A stretch of DNA of 64,000 bases from Streptomyces diastaticus subsp. diastaticus (GCF_011170125.1 NZ_BLLN01000001.1:1-64000), one strand, 5' to 3'; shown: positions 54,773 to 64,000, counted from the stretch's first letter. The notes: generated from the sequence alone by a model not told the origin. Numbers and translations: made by a program.

Positions 54773-56800
54773 ATGTTCGACACGGTGCTCGTCGCCAACC
54801 GGGGCGAGATCGCGGTCCGCGTCATCCGCACCCTGCGCGAGCTGGGGGTGCGCTCGGTCGCGGTCCACAGCGACGCCGACGCCGACGCCCGGCACGTCCG
54901 GGAGGCCGACACGGCCGTACGGATCGGACCGCCGGCCGCCGCCGAGAGCTACCTGCACATCCCGGCCCTGCTGGCCGCCGCCCGCCGCACCGGCGCGCAG
55001 GCGGTCCACCCCGGGTACGGCTTCCTCGCCGAGAACGCCGCCTTCGCGCGGGCCTGCGCCGAGGAGGGGCTGGTCTTCATCGGGCCGCCCGCCGAGGCCA
55101 TCGCGCTGATGGGCGACAAGATCCGTGCCAAGGAGACGGTGCGCGCGGCCGGCGTCCCGGTCGTCCCCGGCTCCTCGGGCAGCGGCCTGACCGACGCCGA
55201 GCTGGCCGCCGCCGCCCGCGAGATCGGCATGCCCGTCCTGCTGAAGCCCTCGGCGGGCGGCGGCGGCAAGGGGATGCGGCTGGTCCGCGAGGAGGCGGCG
55301 CTCGCCGAGGAGATCGCCGCCGCCCGGCGCGAGGCCCGCGCCTCGTTCGGCGACGACACCCTGCTGGTGGAGCGGTGGATCGACCGGCCCCGGCACATCG
55401 AGATCCAGGTGCTCGCCGACGGCCACGGCGACGTCGTGCACCTCGGGGAGCGCGAGTGCTCGCTCCAGCGCCGCCACCAGAAGATCGTCGAGGAGGCGCC
55501 GAGCGTCCTGCTGGACGAGGCGACCCGGGCCGCGATGGGCGAGGCCGCCGTCCAGGCCGCCCGCTCCTGCGGCTACACCGGCGCGGGCACGGTCGAGTTC
55601 ATCGTCCCGGGCGACGACCCGGCCGGGTACTGCTTCATGGAGATGAACACCCGCCTCCAGGTCGAACACCCCGTCACCGAGCTGATCACCGGCATCGACC
55701 TGGTCGAGTGGCAGCTGAGGGTGGCCGCCGGCGAACCGCTCCCCTTCACCCAGGACTCCATCACCCTCACCGGCCACGCCGTCGAGGCCCGCCTCTGCGC
55801 CGAGGACCCCGCCCGCGGCTTCCTGCCCTCCGGCGGCACCGTCCTCGCCCTCACCGAGCCGGCCGGCCCCGGCGTCCGCACCGACTCGGGCCTCGACGAG
55901 GGCACCGAGGTCACCAGCCTCTACGACCCGATGCTGGCCAAGGTCATCGCCCACGGCCCCGACCGCCCCACCGCCCTGCGCCGTCTGCGCGCCGCACTCG
56001 CCGACACGGTCACCCTCGGCGTTCCCACCAACGCCGGGTTCCTGCGCCGCCTCCTGGCCCACCCGGACGTGGTCGCGGGCGCCCTCGACACCGGCCTCGT
56101 CGCCCGCGAGGCCGACGCCCTCGCCGACCCGGGCGTCCCGCCGGAGGTGTACGAGGCGGCGGCCGCCGTCCGCCTGGCCGAGCTGGCCCCGGTGCCCGAC
56201 GCGCGGGGCTGGAGCGACCCGTTCGCCGCCACCGACGGCTGGCGGCTGGCCGGCCCGCCCGCGCCGGTCGTCCACCATCTCCGCGTCCCCGGCCAGGACA
56301 CCGTGGCGTACACCGCCGAGGCCCCCGGCACCCACCGGGTCACCGCCGACACCGTCGCCGTCACCCTCGACGGCGTACGCCACTCCTTCCGCCGGGCCGG
56401 ACAGTGGCTGGCCCGTGAGGGCGACGCCTGGCAGGTCACCGACGTCGACCCGGTCGCCGAGGCGCTGGCCGGGGCCGACCGGGCGGCCGGGGCGAAGGCG
56501 CTGACCGCGCCCATGCCCGGCACGGTGACGCTGGTCAAGGTCGCCGTCGGCGAGGAGGTCGAGGAGGGGGAGGGCCTGCTGGTGGTGGAGGCGATGAAGA
56601 TGGAGCACCTCATCCGCGCCCCGCACGCCGGCACGGTCACCGAACTCGACGTCTCCCCGGGCACCACGGTCGCCATGGACCAGGTCCTGGCCGTGGTCGC
56701 CCCGCCCGAGGCCCCCGAGGCCCCGTCCGGGGAAGCCCCCGCCGAGGCCGCCGGCGCACGGCGGGCTCCCGCCACCCCCGCCGAGGAGGCCCAGGCATGA
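54773..56800 (+). CDS. Acyl-CoA carboxylase biotin carboxylase/biotin carrier subunit
   Basis: The 675-residue product has an N-terminal biotin carboxylase ([20 protein letters not shown], the ATP loop [14 protein letters not shown], and [14 protein letters not shown]). A middle domain follows, and the C-terminal biotinyl domain has the acceptor Lys in [14 protein letters not shown]. It partners the beta subunit encoded just upstream. AGGAGGAG supports ATG 54773. The acidic, Pro/Ala-rich C-terminal tail after the biotinyl domain is longer than usual. The stop overlaps the lyase start by 4 bp. Confidence 0.95.
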   Translation: MFDTVLVANRGEIAVRVIRTLRELGVRSVAVHSDADADARHVREADTAVRIGPPAAAESYLHIPALLAAARRTGAQAVHPGYGFLAENAAFARACAEEGLVFIGPPAEAIALMGDKIRAKETVRAAGVPVVPGSSGSGLTDAELAAAAREIGMPVLLKPSAGGGGKGMRLVREEAALAEEIAAARREARASFGDDTLLVERWIDRPRHIEIQVLADGHGDVVHLGERECSLQRRHQKIVEEAPSVLLDEATRAAMGEAAVQAARSCGYTGAGTVEFIVPGDDPAGYCFMEMNTRLQVEHPVTELITGIDLVEWQLRVAAGEPLPFTQDSITLTGHAVEARLCAEDPARGFLPSGGTVLALTEPAGPGVRTDSGLDEGTEVTSLYDPMLAKVIAHGPDRPTALRRLRAALADTVTLGVPTNAGFLRRLLAHPDVVAGALDTGLVAREADALADPGVPPEVYEAAAAVRLAELAPVPDARGWSDPFAATDGWRLAGPPAPVVHHLRVPGQDTVAYTAEAPGTHRVTADTVAVTLDGVRHSFRRAGQWLAREGDAWQVTDVDPVAEALAGADRAAGAKALTAPMPGTVTLVKVAVGEEVEEGEGLLVVEAMKMEHLIRAPHAGTVTELDVSPGTTVAMDQVLAVVAPPEAPEAPSGEAPAEAAGARRAPATPAEEAQA

Positions 56801-57774
56801 CGGAATCACCCGCCCCCGCCGCCGCGCCCGGCACCCCGGGCCTGCCCATGGTGGTCCGCGCCGACGGGCTGCCCGCGCGGGTCCGCGTCCACGAGGTGGG
56901 CCCGCGCGACGGCCTCCAGAACGAGAAGACGGTCGTCCCCACCGAGGTGAAGGCCGAGTTCGTACGGCGGCTCGCGGCCGCCGGGCTCACCACCGTGGAG
57001 GCGACCAGCTTCGTCCGCCCCGAGTGGGTGCCCCAGCTCGCCGACGCCGAACTGCTCTTCCCGATGCTGGACGACCTCCGCGAGGCCGGCACGGACCTGC
57101 CGGTCCTGGTCCCCAACGCCCGTGGCCTGGACCGGGCCCTGGCGCTCGGCGCCCGGCACGTCGCGGTCTTCGCCTCCGCCACCGAGACCTTCGCCCGCCG
57201 CAACCTCAACCGGACCGTCGCCGAGTCCCTCGCCATGTTCGAGCCGGTGGTCACCCGCGCCAAGGCCGAGGGCCTGCGGGTGCGCGGCTACCTCTCGATG
57301 TGCTTCGGCGACCCGTGGGAAGGCCCGGTCCCCGAGGCCCAGGTCGTCCAGGTCGCCACCGCCCTGCACGCCATGGGCTGCGACGAGCTGTCCCTCGGCG
57401 ACACCATCGGTGTCGCCACCCCGGGCCAGGTCGGCTCGCTGCTGCGCGCCCTGCACGCGGCGGGCGTCGGCCCCGGCTCCCTCGCCGTCCACTTCCACGA
57501 CACCTACGGCCAGGCGCTCTCCAACACCCTCGCCGCGCTCCAGCACGGCGTCACCGTCGTCGACGCCTCCGCCGGCGGCCTCGGCGGCTGCCCGTACGCC
57601 CGAAGCGCCACCGGCAACCTGGCCACCGAGGATCTGGTGTGGATGCTGCACGGCCTCGGCATCGACACCGGCACCGACCTCGGCGCGCTCGTCGCCACCA
57701 GCGACTGGCTCGCCGGGCGGCTGGGCCGCCCCAGCCCGTCCCGCACCGTCCGCGCCCTCTCCCACCAGGAGTAG
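56797..57774 (+). CDS. Hydroxymethylglutaryl-CoA lyase
   Basis: The 325-residue product is a DRE-TIM barrel lyase. [19 protein letters not shown] carries the metal/catalytic Arg-Asp, [17 protein letters not shown] the metal His pair, and [20 protein letters not shown] the catalytic Cys loop. It splits 3-hydroxy-3-methylglutaryl-CoA to acetyl-CoA and acetoacetate, the end of leucine degradation. ATGA overlap with the carboxylase gene shows tight coupling. The N-terminal 20 residues are an unstructured Ala/Pro extension. Confidence 0.95.
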   Translation: MTESPAPAAAPGTPGLPMVVRADGLPARVRVHEVGPRDGLQNEKTVVPTEVKAEFVRRLAAAGLTTVEATSFVRPEWVPQLADAELLFPMLDDLREAGTDLPVLVPNARGLDRALALGARHVAVFASATETFARRNLNRTVAESLAMFEPVVTRAKAEGLRVRGYLSMCFGDPWEGPVPEAQVVQVATALHAMGCDELSLGDTIGVATPGQVGSLLRALHAAGVGPGSLAVHFHDTYGQALSNTLAALQHGVTVVDASAGGLGGCPYARSATGNLATEDLVWMLHGLGIDTGTDLGALVATSDWLAGRLGRPSPSRTVRALSHQE

Positions 57775-57834
57775 CGCGCTCCCCCTGCTCTGCCGCCGTA
57801 CCCTGTCGCCGCAGCTCACTAGGAGTCGTACCCG

Positions 57835-59010
57835 ATGTCCCTGGACCACCGGCTCTCCGCCGAACACGAGGAACTCCGCCGTACCGTCGAGGCGTTCGCC
57901 CACGACGTCGTCGCCCCCAAGATCGGCGACCTCTACGAGCGCCACGCGTTCCCCTACGAGATCGTCCGCGAGATGGGCCGCATGGGCCTGTTCGGCCTGC
58001 CCTTCCCCGAGGAGTACGGAGGCATGGGCGGCGACTACCTCGCCCTCGGCATCGCCCTGGAGGAACTGGCCCGTGTCGACTCCTCGGTGGCCATCACCCT
58101 GGAGGCGGGCGTCTCGCTGGGCGCCATGCCGATCCACCTCTTCGGCAGCGAGGAGCAGAAGCGCGAGTGGTTGCCGCGCCTGTGCTCCGGCGAGATCCTC
58201 GGCGCCTTCGGCCTGACCGAGCCCGGCGCCGGCTCCGACGCGGGCGGCACCCGCACCACCGCCCGCCTCGACGAGACGACGAACGAGTGGGTGATCAACG
58301 GCGGAAAGTGCTTCATCACCAACTCCGGTACGGACATCACCGGCCTGGTCACCGTCACCGCCGTCACCGGCCGCAAGCCCGACGGCTCCCCGCTGATCTC
58401 CGCGATCATCGTCCCGTCCGGCACGCCCGGCTTCACCGTGGCGCCGCCGTACTCCAAGGTCGGCTGGAACGCCTCCGACACCCGTGAGCTCTCCTTCGAC
58501 GAGGTCCGCGTCCCCGCCGCCAACCTCCTCGGCGAACGGGGCCGTGGCTACGCCCAGTTCCTGCGCATCCTCGACGAGGGCCGCATCGCCATCGCCGCGC
58601 TGGGCACCGGCCTCGCCCAGGGCTGCGTCGACGAGTCGGTCAAGTACGCCGCCGAACGCCACGCCTTCGGCAAGCCCATCGGCGCCAACCAGGCCATCCA
58701 GTTCAAGATCGCCGACATGGACACCCGCGCCTACACCGCCCGCCTCGCCTGGCGCGACGCCGCCAGCCGCCTGGTCGCCGGCGAACCCTTCAAGAAGCAG
58801 GCGGCCGCCGCCAAGCTGCACTCCTCCACCGTCGCCGTGGACAACGCCCGCGACGCCACCCAGATCCACGGCGGCTACGGCTTCATGAACGAGTACCCGG
58901 TCGCCCGCATGTGGCGCGACTCCAAGATCCTGGAGATCGGCGAGGGCACGAGCGAGGTCCAGCGAATGCTGATCGCACGGGAGTTGGGGGTGGGCGGGGG
59001 GCGGGGGTAG
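57835..59010 (+). CDS. Acyl-CoA dehydrogenase (isovaleryl-CoA-dehydrogenase-like)
   Basis: The 391-residue flavoprotein has LGAFGLTEPGAGSDAGGTRT, CFITNSGTDITGLVTVTAV, the C-terminal RHAFGKPIGANQAIQFKIAD and IHGGYGFMNEYPVARMWRD, and the end motif EGTSEVQRMLIARELG. Its place as last gene of the carboxylase/lyase operon, 60 bp after the lyase, suggests isovaleryl-CoA or another short branched acyl-CoA as substrate. No methylglutaconyl-CoA hydratase gene is present in this operon, so that step must be encoded elsewhere. Confidence 0.93.
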   Translation: MSLDHRLSAEHEELRRTVEAFAHDVVAPKIGDLYERHAFPYEIVREMGRMGLFGLPFPEEYGGMGGDYLALGIALEELARVDSSVAITLEAGVSLGAMPIHLFGSEEQKREWLPRLCSGEILGAFGLTEPGAGSDAGGTRTTARLDETTNEWVINGGKCFITNSGTDITGLVTVTAVTGRKPDGSPLISAIIVPSGTPGFTVAPPYSKVGWNASDTRELSFDEVRVPAANLLGERGRGYAQFLRILDEGRIAIAALGTGLAQGCVDESVKYAAERHAFGKPIGANQAIQFKIADMDTRAYTARLAWRDAASRLVAGEPFKKQAAAAKLHSSTVAVDNARDATQIHGGYGFMNEYPVARMWRDSKILEIGEGTSEVQRMLIARELGVGGGRG

Positions 59011-59105
59011 CAAAGCCCCCTCCGGAGCCCGCCCACAGTCCGGAAGAACGACCGCCGGCATCAGCTCCGGACAGGTATCGAAGCCACACCTCCGAGTCGC
59101 CCCGC

Positions 59106-60044
59106 CTACCCCGGCATCTGGCGGCCCCGCCCAGCCCTCCTCGGAGGACCGGGCGGGGCTTCCCTCCGATCATTGGCGCCCGGAAGTGCGTCCCGCCGCG
59201 CTCTGGCAGCGCCGACGGGCTCCGGCGCGAACTCCTCCTCGGTCGGGAGCAGGTCGGTGATCAGCTGCCACACCTGCTTCGGGTCGACACGGACCAGTTT
59301 CAGCGGGGTCGTGTCGTCCACCTGGCCAGGCAGGATCGGCTCGCTGGGCAGTTCGCGGTGCCAGTAGCCGAGCGGGCCGCAGTCCCAGACGGCGAAGCCG
59401 CGCACCTGCATAGCCGGCTTGCCCTCGTCGTGGCCCTTCCAGGCGGCCGTCATCCGCCAGCTGGACCGCATCCCCGCGACGAGCTTGGCGAGGGTGGCCA
59501 CCTGAGGCTTCCGGGTGAGCCCCGCGCCCCTGAGTGCCTCCGCGATCCGGGCGAGTCCGTCCTCGGCGCTCAGCCCGGGCAGGCCGTCCAGCGTGTCGAG
59601 CCCGGCGTCGAGCACGGCCATGGTCGTCTCCACGACCGGGGTGGCGACCTCCTCATACTCCTCGCCCTGGAGATTGACCATCCGGGCCAGCGCCCAGACG
59701 AGCATGTTCGGTTCCAGCCGGACGTACTCGGACTCCTCGGAGCCGGGCCACGACTCGTGCGAGTAGACGTACCCGTCGCCGATGGTCACGCCGTGGTGCA
59801 GGGTGCCGTGCTCCCCGAGCGCCTCGACGTGGAGGACCACGGCCGGGGCGCGCAGGGTGCTGACGAGCGGGGCTAGCAGTATGGAGAAGTCGCCGGCCTC
59901 GTCGGTCAGGCCGGTCTCCCGGAGCTCACGGTCGGGGCCGGCCAGCTCAGCCGGGACCTCCTCCCCTTCGATGCGGTGTCCGAGGACGGCGAGGTGCTGC
60001 TCAGCGAGGCGGAAACGGCCTCGGGTGCTGTCGTAGGAGGGCAT
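59106..60044 (-). CDS. Hypothetical protein of the right-end cluster
   Basis: The 312-residue product is soluble and mixed alpha/beta. Distinctive segments are VVLHVEALGEHGTLHHGVTI, then YVRLEPNMLVWALARMV and WRMTAAWKGHDEGKPAMQVR, with WDCGPLGYWHREL near 235. I recognise no family with certainty; there is a loose resemblance to proteins associated with type VII secretion loci. The last 20 residues are Pro/Arg-rich and encoded across a terminator hairpin, so the natural C terminus may be earlier and the frame possibly altered. It is the last gene of the minus-strand run. Confidence 0.7.
   Translation of the reverse strand: MPSYDSTRGRFRLAEQHLAVLGHRIEGEEVPAELAGPDRELRETGLTDEAGDFSILLAPLVSTLRAPAVVLHVEALGEHGTLHHGVTIGDGYVYSHESWPGSEESEYVRLEPNMLVWALARMVNLQGEEYEEVATPVVETTMAVLDAGLDTLDGLPGLSAEDGLARIAEALRGAGLTRKPQVATLAKLVAGMRSSWRMTAAWKGHDEGKPAMQVRGFAVWDCGPLGYWHRELPSEPILPGQVDDTTPLKLVRVDPKQVWQLITDLLPTEEEFAPEPVGAARARRDALPGANDRREAPPGPPRRAGRGRQMPG
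59124..59159. terminator. Terminator between the acyl-CoA dehydrogenase and hypothetical genes
   Basis: Perfect 9-bp arms GCCCCGCCC (59124-59132) and GGGCGGGGC (59151-59159) enclose an inner CCTCC/GGAGG pairing. It is placed for the plus-strand dehydrogenase operon and the convergent minus-strand gene, whose last codons overlap it. Confidence 0.7.
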
Positions 60045-60092
60045 GATGTGTCACTTTCGGCAGATGGGCGGAGCGCAGGATCGGTCCGCTCC

Positions 60093-60662
60093 TCAGTCCA
60101 GCCAGGTGAGAGAGCGGGAGAAAACGGAGCGGATCGCGCCGTTCCGGGTGAGGTTGCGGGTGTCGACGCCCACCATCACGGCTGCCAGGGCCACGTCCGT
60201 CGGCGTTGCCGCTCCGGTGATGGTGAACGTGACCTTCTTGGCCTTGCCGCGTCCGTGGTGCTGGGTACGGATCTCCACCCCGTCGCGGATCAGGGCGTGG
60301 TTCTTCGTGCCCCCACTGGTGGCTTGGTACCGGTAGCTCCTGCCCTCGACCTGCATCTTGACGGCGCGGCCCGCCCTGGTCTGCGCCCACCGGTTCCGCC
60401 GCAGCCGGACCCCGGCTCCCCCGACGGTCAGGGAGGCGAACAACAGGGAGGGGGTACGCACGTACGCCCACCCGTCGAAGGTGGTGGTGGGGACGAGGTC
60501 CCCGGTCACCTCGGTCACGTGGTGATCGCCGTGCCTGCGGGCCGGATAGACCACCTCGATGCGCCCGAAGGACGACGCTTCGCCCCGGTACCCGAACTTC
60601 CAGTCGAGGCGGTGGCCCGACCGGTCCTCCCAGCGGCCGAGCGTGAATGTCTGCTTTTCCAT
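60093..60662 (-). CDS. Hypothetical protein of the right-end cluster
   Basis: The 189-residue product starts MEKQTFTLGRWEDRSGHRLD, and is rich in beta-strand pattern and Arg/Lys (RLRRNRWAQTRAGRAVKMQV, about residues 88-107). It has no signal peptide or membrane helix. AAGGAA just upstream supports ATG 60662. It lies 48 bp from each neighbour on the same strand, so it is likely cotranscribed with both. No family recognised. Confidence 0.75.
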   Translation of the reverse strand: MEKQTFTLGRWEDRSGHRLDWKFGYRGEASSFGRIEVVYPARRHGDHHVTEVTGDLVPTTTFDGWAYVRTPSLLFASLTVGGAGVRLRRNRWAQTRAGRAVKMQVEGRSYRYQATSGGTKNHALIRDGVEIRTQHHGRGKAKKVTFTITGAATPTDVALAAVMVGVDTRNLTRNGAIRSVFSRSLTWLD

Positions 60663-60709
60663 GGTTCCTTCCCATCGCACCGGCCGACGCGGCTGCGGGC
60701 CGTCCGCTG

Positions 60710-61886
60710 TCAGTCGAACGGGTTGAGGGCACTGCCCAGTTTCGAGGCCCCGTCGGACAGGGCCTTTCCTGCCTTCTCAGCTTTGTCACCGACCCAGTCC
60801 TTCGCCTTCTCGGCACCTTTGCTGATGTCGTCCCAGTTGTCCCAGACGAGAGTGCCCGCGTAGGCGACGCCGGTGCCGACCGCGAGGCCGATGGTGACCG
60901 GGTTGGGGGCGACCATGGCGGCGGTGAGGGAGGCGTTGAAGGCCGTACCGGTCCAGTTGGAGAGGTACTTGGCCTTGTCCTCCTTCCAGGCCTTGCCGTG
61001 GTCCATCGTCGCCAGGTTGGCCACGCCCCAGGCGGTGGCGAGGCCGGAACCGACAACACCGGCGCCTCGCATCCAGCCGGCGGCCTTGGCGGCGTTGGCG
61101 AGGCCACCACGCTGGGCGACGCGCAGGAGGTTGGCCTCACTCGCCGTCGGCAAGTAGAAGGACCCTTTGCGCATGTACCCCGCGAGCATCGCCGCCTCGT
61201 CCGAGCCCGAGAGCGCGCCGACCGGCAGCCGGGCGAGCCAGCTGCCCGCCCTGGGGACCCTGCCCAGTTTGTCCCAGCGACTGTTGATCAGGCGGGCGGT
61301 GAGCGTGCCAGGGGCGTTGAGCACCTTGGACGACTTGAAGTACGAGATCAGCGACTTACTGCCCAGTATCGCCGTCGTCGACGAGGTGAAGAAGGCGGAG
61401 AGGTTGGCCGCGCCCTCAATGTAGGTCGAGACCGCCTTCCCCAGCTTCTCGTTCCCCGTCATCTGGGTGACCGCGTCACCCTGCACGCGCACGAGCCAGT
61501 CGTCGAGAGTCTCGTCGTTCTTCTTCTTCAGCCAGTCGTTGTCCAGCTCCCTCGTTCGCCGCTGCCGCATTGGCCACCAGCAGCAGGTCGGGAGGGAGGT
61601 TCTTGTTCTTCAACTGCTCGGGCGTGAACCCCGCCAGCAGCAGCCCAGCGAGCGGATCACCGTCCTCCAGGCGCGCGTACGCCGCCTTCTTGCGCAGTTC
61701 GGGCCCGGTGTCCGAGACCCAGGTCCGCATGGGCCGCAGCGAGCTGAGTTTACCCGACACCCCGAGCGAGGACGCCCGAGTGAACGCCTCGTCGAGCTTG
61801 TCCGACAACCCTCCCCGTCCGTCGAGCAGTTTGGCGAGCTGCTCCAGGTCCTTCGGGTTGACCAGTCTGTTCGGCTTGCCTGTCAC
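60710..61886 (-). pseudogene. Frameshifted helical, partly hydrophobic protein gene of the right-end cluster
   Basis: From GTG 61886 (AGGAG 6 nt upstream) one frame encodes VTGKPNRLVNPKDLEQLAKL to NLPPDLLLVANAAAANE, then turns into implausible EEEERR-type sequence and stops at 61476. A second frame continues plausibly with ELDNDWLKKKNDETLDDWLV and runs to 60710. Removing one base from the CCC at 61549-61551 joins them as ANEELDNDWLKKK and gives a 391-residue protein. It has several weakly hydrophobic segments and a C-terminal WVGDKAEKAGKALSDGASKL tail typical of large secreted or toxin-like actinomycete proteins. Either the gene is broken or the sequence has an error there. Confidence 0.7.
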
Positions 61887-61990
61887 GGAAGCTCCTTGTG
61901 ATGTCCGGCGCCGGACCCCTCCCCTGAGGAGGGAGGAGCACAGGCATGCGAACACGGTACCCAGCGAACTTCAGTGCAGTGATCGGCAGT

Positions 61991-62596
61991 TCAGCTCTCC
62001 TGCCGCGCCCGGGTGAGCGCCTCCAGCAACCGCTCCCGGTCATGGGTGGCGATCAGCAGGGACTCCCCCTCCTCAGTTTCCACCGCGAACTCCTCCATGC
62101 CCAAGGGCACCGCCCAAGCCCCGCCCACGAGCCTCGGTGGCCCCAACTCCCGGTTCCTACGGCGCATTTCCGCCAACTCGTCCGGCGTGCTGGACTTCAG
62201 GAGGGCCATCAGCTCGGACGCCGGAGGCTGTTCGCGCGCCTCCCGTATCGACTCCGGGGTGAGCGAGGCGACCGGGATCGTCTCCCGGCCCACGGTCAGT
62301 TGACCGTCCCGCACGCGGATGCGGTTGTAGCGGCGTTTGGAGAGGGGGGCTCCGTTGAAGACGACGGCGAGGAGGGCTGAGGAGCCGACGATCACCCACC
62401 ACACCGTGCTGTCATCGGGGAGGAGCTTCGTGCCCTGCCAGATCACCCAGGCTGTCAGTACCAGCAGAGTGCCTACCGTCCACCGCTTCGGCAGCTTCTC
62501 CTCGTACGTCACCGCGCGCCCGTAGGTCGTCGCCTGATCCCCCCCCCATTTGCCTGAGCCATGCCCCGGCCCTCCGCACCTTCGTCGACCCGTCAT
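61991..62596 (-). CDS. Membrane protein, paralogue of the next upstream gene
   Basis: The 201-residue product has a basic N terminus and two membrane helices (VGTLLVLTAWVIWQGTKLL and VWWVIVGSSALLAVVFNG, about residues 42-82). A cytoplasmic domain follows, containing RRYNRIRVRDGQLTVGRETI, PVASLTPESI and PRLVGGAWAVPLGMEEFAVE, DUF3093-like. The 191-residue neighbour at 62629-63204 has the same layout and the same motifs, so the two are a tandem duplication. The ATG at 62596 has no ribosome-binding site but lies 7 nt after TAGCCT. Confidence 0.8.
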   Translation of the reverse strand: MTGRRRCGGPGHGSGKWGGDQATTYGRAVTYEEKLPKRWTVGTLLVLTAWVIWQGTKLLPDDSTVWWVIVGSSALLAVVFNGAPLSKRRYNRIRVRDGQLTVGRETIPVASLTPESIREAREQPPASELMALLKSSTPDELAEMRRRNRELGPPRLVGGAWAVPLGMEEFAVETEEGESLLIATHDRERLLEALTRARQES

Positions 62597-62628
62597 CCAG
62601 GCCAGGCTACGATCTCCCGTCGACAGCC

Positions 62629-63204
62629 TCAGACCCCCCGCGCCCGCGTCAACGCCCGCAGCAACCCCGCCCGGTCGCGCGTCGCGATGACCAGGGACGC
62701 CCCCTCCGCCGTCTCCACCACCAGTTCCTCCATGCCGAGCGGGACCGCCCACGCGCCGCCCACCAGCCGTGGGCGAGTGAGGGCGTTGCTGCGGCGGCGG
62801 GCTTCCCTGAGCTGGTCGGGGGTGAGGGAGGCCCGGTATTCGCGTAGCCCCGCGCGGCCCGGTTCGTTGGCGGCGGCTGCGAGGGAGACGGGGGTGAGGG
62901 AGGCGACGGGGAGACGTTCACGGCCGACCCGCAGTTCGCCGCCGTCCAGGTGGATGCGGTGGTAGAGGCGCTTGGAGAGCGGGACCGCGAGGAGGCACAG
63001 GAGAAGGAGCGAGGACATGGCACAGACCACCAGCCAGGCGGTGAGGTCGTCCGGGAGGAGCTGGAGCGCCTGGTAGGCGGCCCAGCCGGCGTACGCAACG
63101 AGGCAGATCCGGGTCCAGGCGCGGGGCGGCTCCTCCCGGTATGTGACGGAGAGGTCCACGTCGGGCGTGTTCTGGTACGGCCTCTGCCGGCCTGGCTGGT
63201 CCAT
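62629..63204 (-). CDS. Membrane protein, DUF3093-like, first of a tandem pair
   Basis: The 191-residue product has two membrane helices (about residues 30-75, ending LLLLCLLAVPLSKRLYHRI). The same C-terminal domain as its neighbour follows: DGGELRVGRERLPVASLTPV, then ALTRPRLVGGAWAVPLGMEE. GGAG precedes ATG 63204. It heads the minus-strand run of unknown genes 62629-59106. Function unknown; such proteins could sense or modify something at the membrane, or protect against a neighbouring toxic product. Confidence 0.82.
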   Translation of the reverse strand: MDQPGRQRPYQNTPDVDLSVTYREEPPRAWTRICLVAYAGWAAYQALQLLPDDLTAWLVVCAMSSLLLLCLLAVPLSKRLYHRIHLDGGELRVGRERLPVASLTPVSLAAAANEPGRAGLREYRASLTPDQLREARRRSNALTRPRLVGGAWAVPLGMEELVVETAEGASLVIATRDRAGLLRALTRARGV

Positions 63205-63311
63205 GTGAGGGCTCCTGTGCTGACCGGGGCGGGTGCGCGGGGCGGCGGGGCGCCCAGCGTACGGAGAGTCCCGCCGCGGGCGGCAGCCGCCCCGGCCGGC
63301 TGGAGCGCGGG

Positions 63312-64000
63312 TCAGCGGGGCATGGCCGTGGGCTGGGCGTCGGGGCGCATGGCGGCGTCCGTGCCGCCGTCGACGGTGAGGAGCGCTCCCGTGGTGAAAC
63401 CGGCCTCCGGGCTGAGGAACTGGGCGACCCAGAAGGCGATGTCGGCGGGCCGGCCGAAGATCCCGCGCGGCATCGGAGTGGGGAAGGCGTCCGGGTCCAG
63501 GTCGTCCTCGGACATGGTGGAGCCGGTCATCAGCGGAGTGACGACGGCGCCGGGGGCGATGGTGTTGAGGGTGATACCGCGCCGGGCCCATTCGGGCGTG
63601 ACAGCGGTCAGCCGGGCCCAGCGGGCCAGGGCGAACTTCGAGGTGGCGTAGGCGCTGATGCTGGGGCTGGTGGCGAGTGCGGCGGGAAGGGAGCGCTGCG
63701 CGCCGGCCGCGTGGGCGCGGGCGGCCTCCTCGTCACCGGCGAGGAGCAGACCGACGAGGCGGTCGTCGATCATCGGCACGGTGGTGGCCGAGTTGGAGCC
63801 GATGACCACCGCGCGGCCGCCGCCGTCGCGCTCCAGAGCGGGGCGCAGGGCGTCGAGCAGCGCGACGGGGCCGAAGTAGTTGATCGAGGCGACGGCGGCC
63901 GCGTCGGGCAGGTTCGGGCCCACGCCCGCCACCGCGGCGACGCCGTCCAGGACCCCGCCGCTCAGCCGCAGGACCTCGTCGGCGGCGTGGCGGCGCCCGT
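63312..64000 (-). CDS. SDR-family oxidoreductase (5' end outside window)
   Basis: The last 229 codons of a short-chain dehydrogenase are present and open to the right edge. SINYFGPVALLDALRPALER, the Ser of VVIGSNSATTVPM, the catalytic YATSKFALARWAR, NTIAPGAVVTPLM and the C-terminal VAQFLSPEAGFTTGALLTVD with GG are all visible. The pattern is close to hydroxysteroid dehydrogenase-like SDRs. The nucleotide-binding N terminus is missing only because of the window edge. It is separated from the unknown cluster by 107 bp. Confidence 0.9.
   Translation of the reverse strand, partial: GRRHAADEVLRLSGGVLDGVAAVAGVGPNLPDAAAVASINYFGPVALLDALRPALERDGGGRAVVIGSNSATTVPMIDDRLVGLLLAGDEEAARAHAAGAQRSLPAALATSPSISAYATSKFALARWARLTAVTPEWARRGITLNTIAPGAVVTPLMTGSTMSEDDLDPDAFPTPMPRGIFGRPADIAFWVAQFLSPEAGFTTGALLTVDGGTDAAMRPDAQPTAMPR

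Noticed and set aside
54563..56809. Open minus-strand frame opposite the biotin carboxylase gene
   Set aside because: It has Gly/Asp/Val-rich composition with no motif, whereas the opposite strand encodes an unmistakable biotin carboxylase.

Overview
The window is very GC-rich, uses GTG and TTG starts freely, is packed with 4-bp stop/start overlaps, and carries typical high-GC actinomycete families (PadR, TetR, PucR, Tat-exported enzymes, HrdB-like promoters). It is most simply read as a stretch of a Streptomyces chromosome. From memory only, the order mmsA - copZ/copA - citrate synthase - recD-like helicase - secreted GH3 - fused ABC exporter - ureohydrolase - acyl-CoA carboxylase cluster resembles the S. 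coelicolor SCO27xx region. No phage, insertion sequence, CRISPR array, rRNA or tRNA gene was recognised.

Left part (1-18 kb): two overlapping XRE-type genes, one with a membrane anchor and a peptidoglycan-binding domain; a secreted lipoprotein hydrolase; a 1.3-kb gene-poor stretch with two short tandem repeats; a FUSC membrane protein; a PadR/HAAS-DUF2812 pair with a palindromic operator; a GntR/FCD regulator; an ABC permease coupled to an unusual fusion of an exported S15-like hydrolase with an ABC ATPase; a two-component set with two kinase-like proteins; a secreted peptidoglycan-binding lysozyme-like protein; a 42-nt-arm hairpin; and relics of an SDR and a nucleotidyltransferase gene.

Middle part (18-37 kb): a myo-inositol catabolic operon (iolC, a Cgl0159-like barrel gene, iolB, iolD, iolA) with a recognisable promoter and palindromic operator shared with a divergent IolE-like gene; a zinc alcohol dehydrogenase; a copper locus with a CsoR-type site, copZ, and a copA that has lost its membrane and phosphorylation core; then citrate synthase, a RecD2-like helicase, a Tat-exported GH3 enzyme and a secreted S37-type tripeptidyl aminopeptidase, separated by strong terminator hairpins.

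Right part (37-64 kb): a fused four-domain ABC exporter; a VOC protein; a ThDP-dependent decarboxylase-like enzyme, ureohydrolase and sodium:solute symporter facing a divergent PucR regulator; a phosphatase-family protein and a DUF5996 protein; TesB thioesterase and an acyl-CoA dehydrogenase; a TetR-controlled leucine/isovalerate-type operon (carboxylase beta, biotin carboxylase, HMG-CoA lyase, acyl-CoA dehydrogenase); and finally a minus-strand run of five poorly characterised genes (two tandem membrane paralogues, a frameshifted helical protein, two hypotheticals) before a partial SDR at the right edge. That last run is the best candidate for something undescribed. Several loci (copA, SDR relic, nucleotidyltransferase relic, the frameshifted gene) are broken, which may be real decay or partly assembly error.
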